From: Gemmatimonadota bacterium
Lineage (GTDB): Bacteria; JAAXHH01
NCBI GenBank assembly: GCA_026706345.1
Contig: JAPOYX010000014.1
Span: 1-43,318, forward strand
DNA length: 43,318 bases
Reading direction: 5' to 3'
The translations under genes were made by a program, and so were the position numbers. Each line of letters starts with the position of its first letter. Position 1 is the stretch's first letter. Below are positions 33,485-41,563 of this stretch, piece by piece. The notes below the pieces were generated by a model. That model was not told where the DNA came from and did not search any database. It saw only the letters and a program-made list of their open reading frames with translations.

Positions 33485-33928
33485 ATGCGGGTAGTGCTGC
33501 AGCGCGTCTCGAGCGCTTCGGTCGCGATTGACGGCGCGGCAACCGGTGAAATCGGTCCGGGTCTCGTCCTGCTCCTCGGGATTGCGAAGGAAGATACGCG
33601 GCGGGACGTGGAATATGTCGTCGACAAGTGCGCGGGCCTGCGGATCTTCGGCGACGAGAACGGAAAGATGAACCGGTCCCTGATGGATGTGGGGGGTGAG
33701 GTGTTGATGATATCCCAGTTCACGCTTTTCGGCGATACCCGCAAGGGCCGCAGGCCCAGTTTCGAAGGCGCGGCTCCGCCGGACCTCGCCGAACCCCTGT
33801 ACGAGCTGGCGGTCGAGCGCCTCAGAGAAAAGGGAATACGGGTCGCCACCGGCCGGTTCGGCGCCTTCATGGAAGTATCCCTGGTCAACGACGGTCCCGT
33901 GACGCTTACCGTAGAGTCCCGCCGATGA
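33485..33928 (+). CDS. dtd: D-aminoacyl-tRNA deacylase
   Basis: 147 aa. Removes D-amino acids (and Gly from tRNA-Ala) from tRNA, protecting translation fidelity. The start [13 protein letters not shown], the [10 protein letters not shown] motif (about residues 75-84) and the Gly-cisPro motif in NDGPVTL near the end are all intact. The length is standard. It overlaps maf by four bases (ATGA), a coupled pair. Confidence 0.96.
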   Translation: MRVVLQRVSSASVAIDGAATGEIGPGLVLLLGIAKEDTRRDVEYVVDKCAGLRIFGDENGKMNRSLMDVGGEVLMISQFTLFGDTRKGRRPSFEGAAPPDLAEPLYELAVERLREKGIRVATGRFGAFMEVSLVNDGPVTLTVESRR

Positions 33929-34518
33929 AGCGTATCGTCCTGGCCTCCACTTCGCCGCGCCGGTCGGCCCTGCTTGGTCAGATTGGAATACCCTTCGAAG
34001 TCGTAGCTCCCGATGTCGATGAGTCCCGGTATTCGTTTGAAGCCGATCCGGCCGGTACGGCCGAACGGCTGGCCCTGGACAAGGCGCGCAGTGCGGCAGG
34101 AAGGATCGATGCCCCGGGCAGCCTGGTTTTGGGAGCCGACACGGTGGTCCTCTTCGAAGGCCAGATACTCGGAAAACCACGAGACGCGGATGACGCCTGC
34201 GCCATGCTGAGAAGGCTGACCGGTCGCACTCATCGGGTGCTTACGGCCTTCGCCCTGCTGGAGGCCGGAACGAATCGGGCGGTGACGGTCCACGAATGGA
34301 CGACGGTCTACATGCGCAGTTTCAGCGCCGATGAAATCCGGGCGTACGTGGACACGGGCGAGCCCCTTGACAAGGCGGGGTCCTATGGCGCCCATGCCCT
34401 GGGAGCCGGCCTGATCACCCGTGTCGAGGGTTGCTTCTACAACGTGATCGGCCTTCCCCTCGCCCGGCTGCTGGAATCGCTCAGGACCTTTGAAGCCGAC
34501 GCGGTGGTCCGAAACTGA
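33925..34518 (+). CDS. maf: Maf family nucleoside triphosphate pyrophosphatase
   Basis: 197 aa house-cleaning enzyme that hydrolyses non-canonical nucleoside triphosphates and was first linked to septum formation. The nucleotide-binding start [12 protein letters not shown] (residues 6-17), [15 protein letters not shown] and the catalytic KPRDADDA region follow the family order. [20 protein letters not shown] near the end is the usual C-terminal signature, with AHALG instead of the common IQGLG/IQGKG. It overlaps dtd by four bases and is followed three bases later by the DUF457-like gene, so the three are co-expressed. Confidence 0.95.
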   Translation: MKRIVLASTSPRRSALLGQIGIPFEVVAPDVDESRYSFEADPAGTAERLALDKARSAAGRIDAPGSLVLGADTVVLFEGQILGKPRDADDACAMLRRLTGRTHRVLTAFALLEAGTNRAVTVHEWTTVYMRSFSADEIRAYVDTGEPLDKAGSYGAHALGAGLITRVEGCFYNVIGLPLARLLESLRTFEADAVVRN

Positions 34519-34521
34519 CTC

Positions 34522-35040
34522 ATGGCCGATTTCCGCGGACATCTATGGGGCGGTTTCGCCGCCACGCTGTTTGCAGGCGTACTCTGCGTTGTCGGCCTGT
34601 GGTGGACCGAAAATCTCGATCCCTACAGGACGCTCGACGTCTGGCCCAGGGTCCTGTTGCTGCTCGCCATCGGGATGCTGTCCGCCTGTTTCCCGGACGT
34701 GGATACCGAGAGCAAATCCCAGCGTCTGTTCTACCGCCTGTTGATTCTGCTCGACATATGGTTTATCTTGATCGGGGATTACAGGACCGCGGCTTTGCTG
34801 GGCCTTGGCGCGATGCTTCCGCTGCTCGGCAAGCACAGGGGGTGGACCCACACCTGGCTCGCCATGCTGCTGGTGCCGGCGCTCTTCCTGCTCGTCCCCA
34901 TGTATCTGAAACAGACCGTCGAGTCCTTTCCGATCGTCTGCTACGTCGTTTCGGTATCGGCCTACGCAAGTCACCTGATACTGGACGGCTACATCGAGGA
35001 AACCACCAGGCGCTTCCGCCGGCTCCTCGGCGTGAAGTAG
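34522..35040 (+). CDS. DUF457/YdjM-like integral membrane metal-dependent hydrolase
   Basis: 172 aa with about four hydrophobic segments. Putative metal ligands are spaced as in the YdjM family: an early His in RGHLWGG, Asp in CFPDVDTESK, His in KHRGWTHT, and a late SHLILD. Family members sit in the inner membrane; some are phospholipase-like or SOS-linked, but the reaction is not established. It follows maf by three bases. A tandem 9-bp repeat begins immediately after its stop. Confidence 0.85.
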   Translation: MADFRGHLWGGFAATLFAGVLCVVGLWWTENLDPYRTLDVWPRVLLLLAIGMLSACFPDVDTESKSQRLFYRLLILLDIWFILIGDYRTAALLGLGAMLPLLGKHRGWTHTWLAMLLVPALFLLVPMYLKQTVESFPIVCYVVSVSAYASHLILDGYIEETTRRFRRLLGVK

Positions 35041-35042
35041 GC

Positions 35043-35132
35043 GGCCTGAACGGCTTGAACGGCCTGAACGGCTTGAACGGCCTGAACGGCCTGAACGGCC
35101 TGAATGGCCTGAACGGCCTGAACGGCTGGAAC
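35043..35132 (+). repeat. Ten tandem copies of a 9-bp unit GGCCTGAAC
   Basis: Ten nine-base units run without a gap; six are exactly GGCCTGAAC and the rest differ by one base (GGCTTGAAC twice, GGCCTGAAT, GGCTGGAAC). The array fills the space between the DUF457-like stop and the next gene's ribosome-binding site. In the frame of the downstream gene it reads Gly-Leu-Asn repeats and contains no stop. Confidence 0.95.
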
Positions 35133-35150
35133 GATCAAATCGGAGGTATC

Positions 35151-35444
35151 ATGAAAAGCGCACTGGAAATCGCCATGGAAAAGACCGCCGGCGCGCAGGA
35201 GGGCGGCGGTTTGACAGACGAGCAGCGAGGGGCGATCGGCGACCTGGAAAAGGAATACCAGGCCAAGATCGCGGAACAGGAGATCATGACCGAATCGAAG
35301 ATCAAAGCGCTCGCGGCCCGGGCGGAGGGTCCCGAGTTCCAGCAGCAGGTACACGCCCTGCGGGAGCAACTGGTTCAGGAACGGGAACGGCTGGAAGAGG
35401 AGAAGAGAGCGAAAGTACAGGCGGTCCGGGACCAGGCGCCATAA
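35151..35444 (+). CDS. Small coiled-coil protein of unknown function
   Basis: 97 aa. The ATG at 35151 has GGAGG four bases upstream. No signal or membrane segment. Residues 25-95 are Glu/Gln/Lys/Ala-rich with heptad-like spacing (IGDLEKEYQAKIAEQEIMTE, then LREQLVQERERLEEEKRAKV), so a long helix or coiled coil is expected. I do not recognise a named family. It is downstream of the dtd-maf-DUF457 run and the tandem repeat. The frame is open upstream through the repeat, so a longer Gly-Leu-Asn-tailed product is possible but less likely. Confidence 0.75.
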   Translation: MKSALEIAMEKTAGAQEGGGLTDEQRGAIGDLEKEYQAKIAEQEIMTESKIKALAARAEGPEFQQQVHALREQLVQERERLEEEKRAKVQAVRDQAP

Positions 35445-35504
35445 CGTGAGACAGCTTCCGACCATTCCCCCGTCAGACGCCGAGCCCGGATTGGAGTTCT
35501 CGTC

Positions 35505-36488
35505 ATGGCTAAGAAGCGGTTGCGCATCGCACTGATCGGCTGCGGCGGCAACATGCGCGGGGCCCATGTGCCGCGCATCAAGGCCGACGGGGCCGTGGAT
35601 CTCGCCGCGGTCGCGGATACTTCAGAGGATGCGGCTACGGCGTTGATGGAACGCTGGGGTGGGCAGGTGCCCTTCCATGCCGATTACCGGGACATGATTC
35701 GACATCATAAGCTGGACGCGGTGATGGTCAGTTCGCCCCACGCCCTGCACTACGAGCAGGTGGACTACGTGCTCGATCGCGACCTGCACGTACTCGTCGA
35801 GAAGCCCCTCACCATATCATCCGGCCATACGCGCGCGCTGATCGACAAGGCGGCAGCGCGAAACCGGGTTCTCATGGTCAGCTACCAGCGGAATTTCATG
35901 GCTCCGCATGTCTACGCCCGGGAGCTGATTCGAAAGGGTGCCATCGGCGAAGTCCGCGGCGTGGTGGCCTACGTCACGCAGAACTGGGGCGGCGCGCACG
36001 GGTGGAGGCTCGACCCGGCGCTCTCCGGCGGCGGCATGTTCCTGGACACGGGCAGTCATCTCGTGGCCTCCACGCTGTGGATTACGGATCTGAAGCCCCT
36101 CGAGGTGAGCGCCTTTCTGGACAACTTGGACAAGGCGGTGGATATCAACATGGTGGTGGCCGTGCGGTTCGCCGGCGGCGCGTACGGCACGCTGAACACT
36201 TTCGGAAACGCTTCCCGTCATGACGAACGTATCGCGATCCACGGCAGCGAGGGCAGCCTGGTGTTCCATTTGCACCAGTGGCAGGTCAAATCGGTCCTGT
36301 TGAACGACGAACCGCTGAAGATCCCGGGAAGGATCCGGGAGGACACGCCGGACGCCGCGTTCTTTCGCCTGATTCGGAACGGGGGGAAGGGGTACGATCC
36401 CCCGCATTTCGCCCTCGCCGTATCCCAGGTCAGCGAGGCGGCCTACCAGTCGGTCGAAGCAGGAAAACCGGTTAAGGTTGCCGGGTAG
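35505..36488 (+). CDS. Gfo/Idh/MocA family oxidoreductase
   Basis: 327 aa. Rossmann motif RIALIGCGGNMRGAH at residues 6-20 and EKP motif LVEKPLT near residue 98. The C-terminal site is GGGMFLDTGSHLVASTLW, where the His of DTGSH aligns with the catalytic His region. GGAG lies upstream of the ATG at 35505. It is followed 42 bases later by an SDR, the same Gfo/Idh-SDR pairing seen at 12100-14040, which suggests sequential oxidation of a sugar or cyclitol. Substrate unknown. Confidence 0.9.
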   Translation: MAKKRLRIALIGCGGNMRGAHVPRIKADGAVDLAAVADTSEDAATALMERWGGQVPFHADYRDMIRHHKLDAVMVSSPHALHYEQVDYVLDRDLHVLVEKPLTISSGHTRALIDKAAARNRVLMVSYQRNFMAPHVYARELIRKGAIGEVRGVVAYVTQNWGGAHGWRLDPALSGGGMFLDTGSHLVASTLWITDLKPLEVSAFLDNLDKAVDINMVVAVRFAGGAYGTLNTFGNASRHDERIAIHGSEGSLVFHLHQWQVKSVLLNDEPLKIPGRIREDTPDAAFFRLIRNGGKGYDPPHFALAVSQVSEAAYQSVEAGKPVKVAG

Positions 36489-36530
36489 TCCTCCGGCTCG
36501 CTCCGGATCAGGAGAACCAGGAGACCGAAC

Positions 36531-37322
36531 ATGAGTGGGACAGGGCGTCTGGCGGACAAAAGAGCGATCGTTACCGGTGCGGGCCGCGGGATCGGCCAGG
36601 CCATCGCGGTGAGACTGGCCCGGGAGGGCGCCCATGTCGCCGCCGTGGACATCGACCTGGAAAGCGCCGAAGCCACGGCAGGCCTGATCCGCGACAACGG
36701 CGGCACCGCCGCGGCGTTGACGGTCGACCTGGTCCGCATCGACCTGATAGAACCCATGATCGATGAGGCCGTATCGTTCCTCGGAAGGCTGGACATCCTG
36801 GTCAACAACGCGGGCCGGGTGGAGATCAAGCCCTTTCTCGATCTCACCGAAACGGAATGGGACCAGACCATGGATCTCAATCTGAAGGGGACCTATTTCT
36901 GCATGCAGGCGGGCGCGCGCCAGATGATCCACCAGGGCGGCGGCGGCCGCATCATCAACATGTCCTCCATCTCGGGCCGTCACGGAAGGGCAGACTCCAG
37001 CGCCTACGCCGCCAGCAAGATGGCCATCATCAGCATCACGCAATCCGCGGCGCTTGCGCTCGCCGACCACGGGATCCTGGTCAACGCGCTGTGTCCGGGG
37101 GTCGTGGCCACGCCCATGTGGAACCATATCGACGAGGACCGTGCCCGCCTGTTCGGCTACGAGCGGGGAACGGCACGGGCCCGGCTCGTAGAGAAAATAC
37201 CCCTCAAGCGGGTCTCCGAGCCCGAAGAGATCGCCGCCGCGGCGGTCTTCATCGCCTCCGATGAAAACACGTTGATCACCGGCCAGGCGATCAACGTCGA
37301 CGGCGGCATGGAAATGAACTGA
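36531..37322 (+). CDS. Short-chain dehydrogenase/reductase (sugar-alcohol dehydrogenase-like)
   Basis: 263 aa classical SDR. TGAGRGIG at residues 15-22, ILVNNAG near residue 90, the Ser in INMSSISG and the Tyr/Lys in SAYAASK complete the catalytic set. The C-terminal VVATPMWNHIDEDRARLFGY and the ending INVDGGMEMN resemble sorbitol/galactitol-type dehydrogenases, so a polyol or sugar substrate is the best guess. It is the last gene of the plus-strand run and pairs with the Gfo/Idh gene before it. Three imperfect repeats follow its stop. Confidence 0.9.
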   Translation: MSGTGRLADKRAIVTGAGRGIGQAIAVRLAREGAHVAAVDIDLESAEATAGLIRDNGGTAAALTVDLVRIDLIEPMIDEAVSFLGRLDILVNNAGRVEIKPFLDLTETEWDQTMDLNLKGTYFCMQAGARQMIHQGGGGRIINMSSISGRHGRADSSAYAASKMAIISITQSAALALADHGILVNALCPGVVATPMWNHIDEDRARLFGYERGTARARLVEKIPLKRVSEPEEIAAAAVFIASDENTLITGQAINVDGGMEMN

Positions 37323-37328
37323 ACGGGC

Positions 37329-37432
37329 CGGGGCGAACCTGGTTTCGGCGAAGCGCGGTCAGCGGGGCGAACCCGAATACTGCGCGACCCCGCCGGCCGG
37401 GGCGAACTCGAATTCCGCGTGGCGCGGCCGGC
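37329..37432 (+). repeat. Three imperfect direct repeats of about 34-35 bp
   Basis: The core CGGGGCGAAC begins at 37329, 37363 and 37398, each followed by a related GC-rich stretch. The array fills the 3' space between the SDR and the kptA promoter. No gene is visible in it. Confidence 0.7.
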
Positions 37433-37443
37433 CGGGATTGATC

Positions 37444-37472
37444 TTGACAGGACGGAAAGCCCGGCATATACT
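37444..37472 (+). promoter_or_regulatory. Strong sigma-70-like promoter of kptA
   Basis: A perfect -35 TTGACA (37444-37449), 17-bp spacer and -10 TATACT (37467-37472, five of six). The leader to the ATG at 37542 is about 65 bases. Confidence 0.65.
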
Positions 37473-37541
37473 CGATAGATTCCAAATCCACAGTTCGAAC
37501 AAGCATACTCCTCACGGAAAGCATAGGAAAGATACCCCGCA

Positions 37542-38144
37542 ATGGATCCAAGACGACACGAAAGACTGTCCAAGCTCCTCTCCCTGATACTCCGACACAA
37601 GCCCGAAAGATTCTCCATCGTCCTCGATGAACGGGGATACGCGCTGATCGACGAAATCGTCGAGGCCGTCCAGGAGAAGTTCGACGATCTGACACGGGAT
37701 GAAATCCTGGAGATCGCCGACGGCGCCGAGAAGCGAAGGTTTGAGGTGGACGAGGAACGCATCCGCGCCCGCTACGGACACAGTTTTCCCGTCGACCTTG
37801 GCCTTTCTCCCGCGGATCCCCCGGAGTTTCTCTACTACGCGACGGTGCCCGCGCGCGCTTCGGTCATTGCCAACGGCGGCCTGCAGCCAAGCGACCGGCA
37901 GTACGTCCACCTGTCCCTCTCCGAAGAGACCGCCGAGCAGGTGGCCAGGAACCAGACGGAGACGCCCGTCGTCTTTCGCATCAAGGCCTGGGAGGCCACC
38001 GAGGTCGGCGTGAGCTTCTACGATCGCTCGCCGGTCATGCTGACGACGGGTGTTCCCTCCGAGTTTATCGACGTACTGAAGGAGGCCCCGCCTCCGCCCG
38101 CCGCCTTTGGCCGACGGAAGCGGAAGGCCCCGCCGCGCAGATAG
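37542..38144 (+). CDS. kptA: RNA 2'-phosphotransferase (Tpt1/KptA family)
   Basis: 200 aa. Transfers an internal RNA 2'-phosphate to NAD, releasing ADP-ribose 1'',2''-cyclic phosphate; the bacterial role is unclear because bacteria lack the yeast-type tRNA splicing pathway. The N-terminal LSLILRHKPE (Arg18, His19), IRARYGHSF and the QYVHLSLSEETA motif of the ADP-ribosyltransferase fold are present. At the position of the usual LYHGT motif this protein reads LYYAT, losing a His that normally contacts NAD. The C-terminus is a basic Pro/Arg tail. It has its own promoter and is one base upstream of the GH113-like gene. Confidence 0.92.
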   Translation: MDPRRHERLSKLLSLILRHKPERFSIVLDERGYALIDEIVEAVQEKFDDLTRDEILEIADGAEKRRFEVDEERIRARYGHSFPVDLGLSPADPPEFLYYATVPARASVIANGGLQPSDRQYVHLSLSEETAEQVARNQTETPVVFRIKAWEATEVGVSFYDRSPVMLTTGVPSEFIDVLKEAPPPPAAFGRRKRKAPPRR

Positions 38145-38145
38145 C

Positions 38146-39261
38146 ATGCGCCGCCTCGTCCTGCCCTTCCTGGGTCTGCTGCTCGCCATCAGCCTGCTGT
38201 TGTTCGACCTGACCATACTCTGGTCGGGACGCACGGCTATCCGCCCCGTGATGCAGAAAGGGGTCGCCGTGGGGATTTTCAAGGCCTCGGAGGGGATGTC
38301 CTACTACAAGTCCTCCTTGGACGAAATCGCCGCCCTGGGCGCATCCCACCTCTCCGTTCCCGTCTTCTTCCTGCAGGATTCCGTACATTCCGTCACCCAT
38401 TTCTCCCGGCCGTCGGACGGCGCCACGCCTGAACAGCACGATCGCGTGGTGCGGGAGGTCATCGACTACGGGCACCGGCTGGGACTGAAAGTCATGCTGA
38501 CGCCCATCGTCAACATAGACCGCCCCCGGAAGAAGGAATGGCGCGGGGTCATAGCCCCCCTCGACTGGGACGCGTGGTTCGATAGTTACCGCGGATTCGT
38601 CCGGCGTTACGCCCGGCTGGCCGCGGAAATGGACGTGGAGTACCTGAGCGTGGGCACCGAGCTCGTATCGTCCGAAGGGTTTACCGGGCATTGGCGCGAG
38701 ATCATCGCCGAAGTGCGGGGAATCTACCCCGGGCAACTCACCTATTCGGCGAACTGGGACCGGTATGATCAGGTCGCTTTCTGGGATGATCTCGACTACA
38801 TGGGCATCTCGGCTTACTATGAGCTATCGGACTCGGAGGATCCCGCCGTGGAAGAACTGGTCTCCGCCTGGAGGCCGGTCAAGGCAGGGTTGCTGCGCTG
38901 GCAGGCCCGGTGGAACAAACCCCTGCTGTTCACGGAAATCGGCTACATGAGCCAGGATGGCGTCGCGGGTCATCCCTGGAACTACGTGTCGACGGAGCCC
39001 CTGGACCTGGAGGCGCAGCGGAGGTGCTACGAGGCCTTGCGACTGGCCTGGGAAGGCGAAGACCGGTTCGCGGGCCTGTATCTGTGGATATGGGAACCGG
39101 ACAAACGGGGAAGGGAGGACCGGGGTTACAATTTCGCGGGCAAGCCCGCGGAAGGGGTCGTCCGCGATTGGTACCACAGTCTTCCCGACAATGCGAACGT
39201 CCTGGATTACGCCGTTAACGGCATGGAACGCTTTCTGCGATCCCTGCGGCAGGGGTTGTAA
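38146..39261 (+). CDS. Membrane-anchored GH113-like glycosidase
   Basis: 371 aa. A single N-terminal hydrophobic segment (residues 4-27) anchors or secretes it. The TIM-barrel glycoside hydrolase fold is recognised from LSVGTELVSSE (acid/base Glu172) and LLFTEIGYMS (nucleophile Glu264), as in GH113 beta-mannanases. SANWDRYD and LYLWIWEPDK match other conserved active-site loops. It starts one base after the kptA stop and is likely co-transcribed with it. Polysaccharide specificity is not certain. Confidence 0.85.
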   Translation: MRRLVLPFLGLLLAISLLLFDLTILWSGRTAIRPVMQKGVAVGIFKASEGMSYYKSSLDEIAALGASHLSVPVFFLQDSVHSVTHFSRPSDGATPEQHDRVVREVIDYGHRLGLKVMLTPIVNIDRPRKKEWRGVIAPLDWDAWFDSYRGFVRRYARLAAEMDVEYLSVGTELVSSEGFTGHWREIIAEVRGIYPGQLTYSANWDRYDQVAFWDDLDYMGISAYYELSDSEDPAVEELVSAWRPVKAGLLRWQARWNKPLLFTEIGYMSQDGVAGHPWNYVSTEPLDLEAQRRCYEALRLAWEGEDRFAGLYLWIWEPDKRGREDRGYNFAGKPAEGVVRDWYHSLPDNANVLDYAVNGMERFLRSLRQGL

Positions 39262-39304
39262 GCCAGACGCGCCGCGCTGGAGCGTCGGGACGCCGCCGGA
39301 CCTG

Positions 39305-41236
39305 CTAACCGGACACGGGCGCCGCGTGACCACCGTAGCCGAGGATTTCCACGTCCCGGTGCAGGCGTTCCAGCACCCTGGACCGCACCTCTTCGAACAT
39401 CTCCCGGGTCAGGAAATGCACGCCGGGCAGGTCGCCCTTGGGCTGACCGACGAAGACGTCGGACGGCATATCGTATTCGTCCGGGGTGATTCCCTGTTTC
39501 TGCTCGAGGGCGAAACCCAGGATGTGGGCCCGGTAGGTGGCGGCCAGCACCCGCTCGGCCGAGAAGGCAACCCCGAAAACGGACTCTATGCCTTCGCTGA
39601 CCTGGTCCGGTGGGGCCATGGTGAACAGGCATCCCCCGTGCAGGTCCTTGTTCACCATCTTCCAGCCTTCCTCGGTGATGTTATGGACCCAGTAGTCCGC
39701 CGACTCGGGCTTGCAGTCCGGATCCATCACGTACAGCAGGAAGGTGCGCATGGACATGTGGCCGCCCGCGACGGCGAAGGGGTAGCCCGGATTGGTCTGT
39801 CCCAGGTAAGCGGAGAACTCGACCCCCTTGGCATGCATGGCGAAGGCCTCGCCGCCGATCTCGTCGGCGATCATCCGGACGCCTTTCCCGAAGAGGGGCT
39901 CGCGGCCGTAGGCGATCTCTTCCTTGAGACGGCGCGCGCCCTCCGCGTCCCCGAAGGTGACGCCGCCCGCGACGGTGCCGTTGCCCCGGGCATTGTAATC
40001 CATCAGGAAGGACAGCACCACGTTGACCGAAATGGTATCGAACCCCAGGTCGTCGTCGAGCCGGGCCAGTTCCAGGTTGGCGTGGGGGTCCAGGATGCCG
40101 AGATTGGCGCCGGAAAGCTCCATGGGTTCGAACTCGAACCGGCCCAGATAGTCCCCGTGGTTCTTCCGGGCCTGGCGCCAGTCGGGGTCCTTGCCGCCTT
40201 CCGGCACGTCGTAGAAATCCTGGTGGCAGGAGATCTGGCAGCCGAAGCACTGTTTGTCGATGACGATGAAATCCTCCGACTCCCGCATGGTCTCCAGGTG
40301 CACGGGTACGGCCACGTTTTCGCCCGGCGGCGTGAAGTTCCTGAAGGGCAGTACGCCGAATCCGTCGAGGATCTTGCTGTTCTTGCCCGTGCCGCCCAGA
40401 CCTTCGCGGTTGTGCGGATGGCGGTACCCCCGGCTCTGTTCGCCCCGGCCGATCTCGTTGTTGATGGCCTTCAGCCGGGCGTCGCCCTTCCGGTAGTAAT
40501 CCTTTGGCGCCTCGGCGACGATGCCGATGATGTTCTTGGAGCCCAGGACCGATCCCATGCCGAGCCGCCCGGCGAAACGCCACTTGTCCTCGCCGCTCAT
40601 CAACTGTTCCTGCGTCGTGCCCACCACGGCGGCGTACCAGACCGTCTCCCAGTGCTCCCCGGCCGGACCGAGGACGGCGAAATGGGCCGGGAACTGCTTG
40701 TTGGCGTCGTCGTTGTAGCGATCGTTCAGGTAGACCATCTTGTCCCGGACCCGCGCGCCGACCAGGTGTGCGGGAGCGTCGATAAGGGATATGCGGGGAC
40801 CGTTTTCGGTCTGTTTGATCTCGAGTATGCTCGGAACGGCGGCGCGCCCGGTAAGAATCAGGTCGCCGATGCCGGTGTAGGAGAACTTGCGTCCGAAACT
40901 GCCGCTCATGGCCGACCACACGGGCATGGGCATGCCCGCACGGGTGCGCTTCAACGGGGAATATCCCGAGAAATACGCCCGCAGTCCGGTCATGAACTGC
41001 GTACCGGTGAAGCAGCCTGAATTGATGACCAGGGGGGCATCCGGGGCGAAGGGATCGCTCACCTCGTATTCGGCGAGTATCTTGAACGACCGGCCTATTC
41101 CCCCCAGAAAGTCCATGTCGTCCCGAACCTTCAGTTCTTCGTTACGGACTTCGCGGCCACCTGAGACGTCGTATTCGATCCGCGTATAGCAAAAATCGGT
41201 CACGTCTCCCGGCGTGCCGTTCGCTGGCTTCAGCAC
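39305..41236 (-). CDS. Aldehyde:ferredoxin oxidoreductase family tungsto/molybdopterin enzyme
   Basis: 643 aa, GTG start at 41236 with GGGGAG upstream. The family oxidises aldehydes to acids using a bis-pterin tungsten or molybdenum and one 4Fe-4S cluster. Cluster ligands are Cys330, Cys333 and Cys337 in CFGCQISC and Cys536 in LHGGCLF. Pterin-binding RLGMGSVLGSKNIIGI (about residues 224-239) and the conserved DDDLGFDTIS are present. The length is typical. AOR enzymes are mostly from anaerobes, and this gene stands alone without a visible cofactor-synthesis or ferredoxin gene nearby. It is convergent with the GH113-like gene. Confidence 0.92.
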   Translation of the reverse strand: MLKPANGTPGDVTDFCYTRIEYDVSGGREVRNEELKVRDDMDFLGGIGRSFKILAEYEVSDPFAPDAPLVINSGCFTGTQFMTGLRAYFSGYSPLKRTRAGMPMPVWSAMSGSFGRKFSYTGIGDLILTGRAAVPSILEIKQTENGPRISLIDAPAHLVGARVRDKMVYLNDRYNDDANKQFPAHFAVLGPAGEHWETVWYAAVVGTTQEQLMSGEDKWRFAGRLGMGSVLGSKNIIGIVAEAPKDYYRKGDARLKAINNEIGRGEQSRGYRHPHNREGLGGTGKNSKILDGFGVLPFRNFTPPGENVAVPVHLETMRESEDFIVIDKQCFGCQISCHQDFYDVPEGGKDPDWRQARKNHGDYLGRFEFEPMELSGANLGILDPHANLELARLDDDLGFDTISVNVVLSFLMDYNARGNGTVAGGVTFGDAEGARRLKEEIAYGREPLFGKGVRMIADEIGGEAFAMHAKGVEFSAYLGQTNPGYPFAVAGGHMSMRTFLLYVMDPDCKPESADYWVHNITEEGWKMVNKDLHGGCLFTMAPPDQVSEGIESVFGVAFSAERVLAATYRAHILGFALEQKQGITPDEYDMPSDVFVGQPKGDLPGVHFLTREMFEEVRSRVLERLHRDVEILGYGGHAAPVSG

Positions 41237-41315
41237 GATCTCCCCCTCGCTGTTTTACGGGCAATTGTTACCAGTGTAATCGTTTTGGAATCAGACGGGG
41301 CGCCGGATTAGCCCT

Positions 41316-41338
41316 GCGGTCCGTTGGAACGGGACCGC
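41316..41338. promoter_or_regulatory. Stem-loop upstream of the AOR gene
   Basis: GCGGTCCGTT and ACGGGACCGC form a near-perfect stem with a GGA loop and one bulge. A related TACGG-TC-CCGTA dyad lies at 41399-41410. Both are in the 327-base space between the divergent AOR and PhyH genes, so they could be operators or leader structure. Nothing else but the 41467 promoter is seen there. Confidence 0.35.
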
Positions 41339-41466
41339 GTGCGCATGTTCGGCGCAATCTACAGGCACAATCCACAATCGAAAGCGCGAACACCATGGTA
41401 CGGTCCCGTATAATATACAGGAATGCACGCGCGAAAACAGCAATAATCCCGGCGGGACAATGGCGG

Positions 41467-41496
41467 TTGACAAAACCCCCGCTTTTCAATTAGAAT
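41467..41496 (+). promoter_or_regulatory. Sigma-70-like promoter of the second PhyH gene
   Basis: A perfect -35 TTGACA (41467-41472), 18-bp spacer and -10 TAGAAT (41491-41496, five of six). The leader to the ATG at 41564 is about 60 bases. Confidence 0.6.
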
Positions 41497-41563
41497 AACT
41501 CCAGGAACAACTCCATCCCTCCTCGAATTCACCACCCCGAACCCTGCGTAGCCGAGGCCATCG

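Noticed and set aside
41268-41489. 73-codon minus-strand frame in the AOR-PhyH intergenic space
   Set aside because: No ribosome-binding site or family resemblance, and it overlaps the PhyH promoter.
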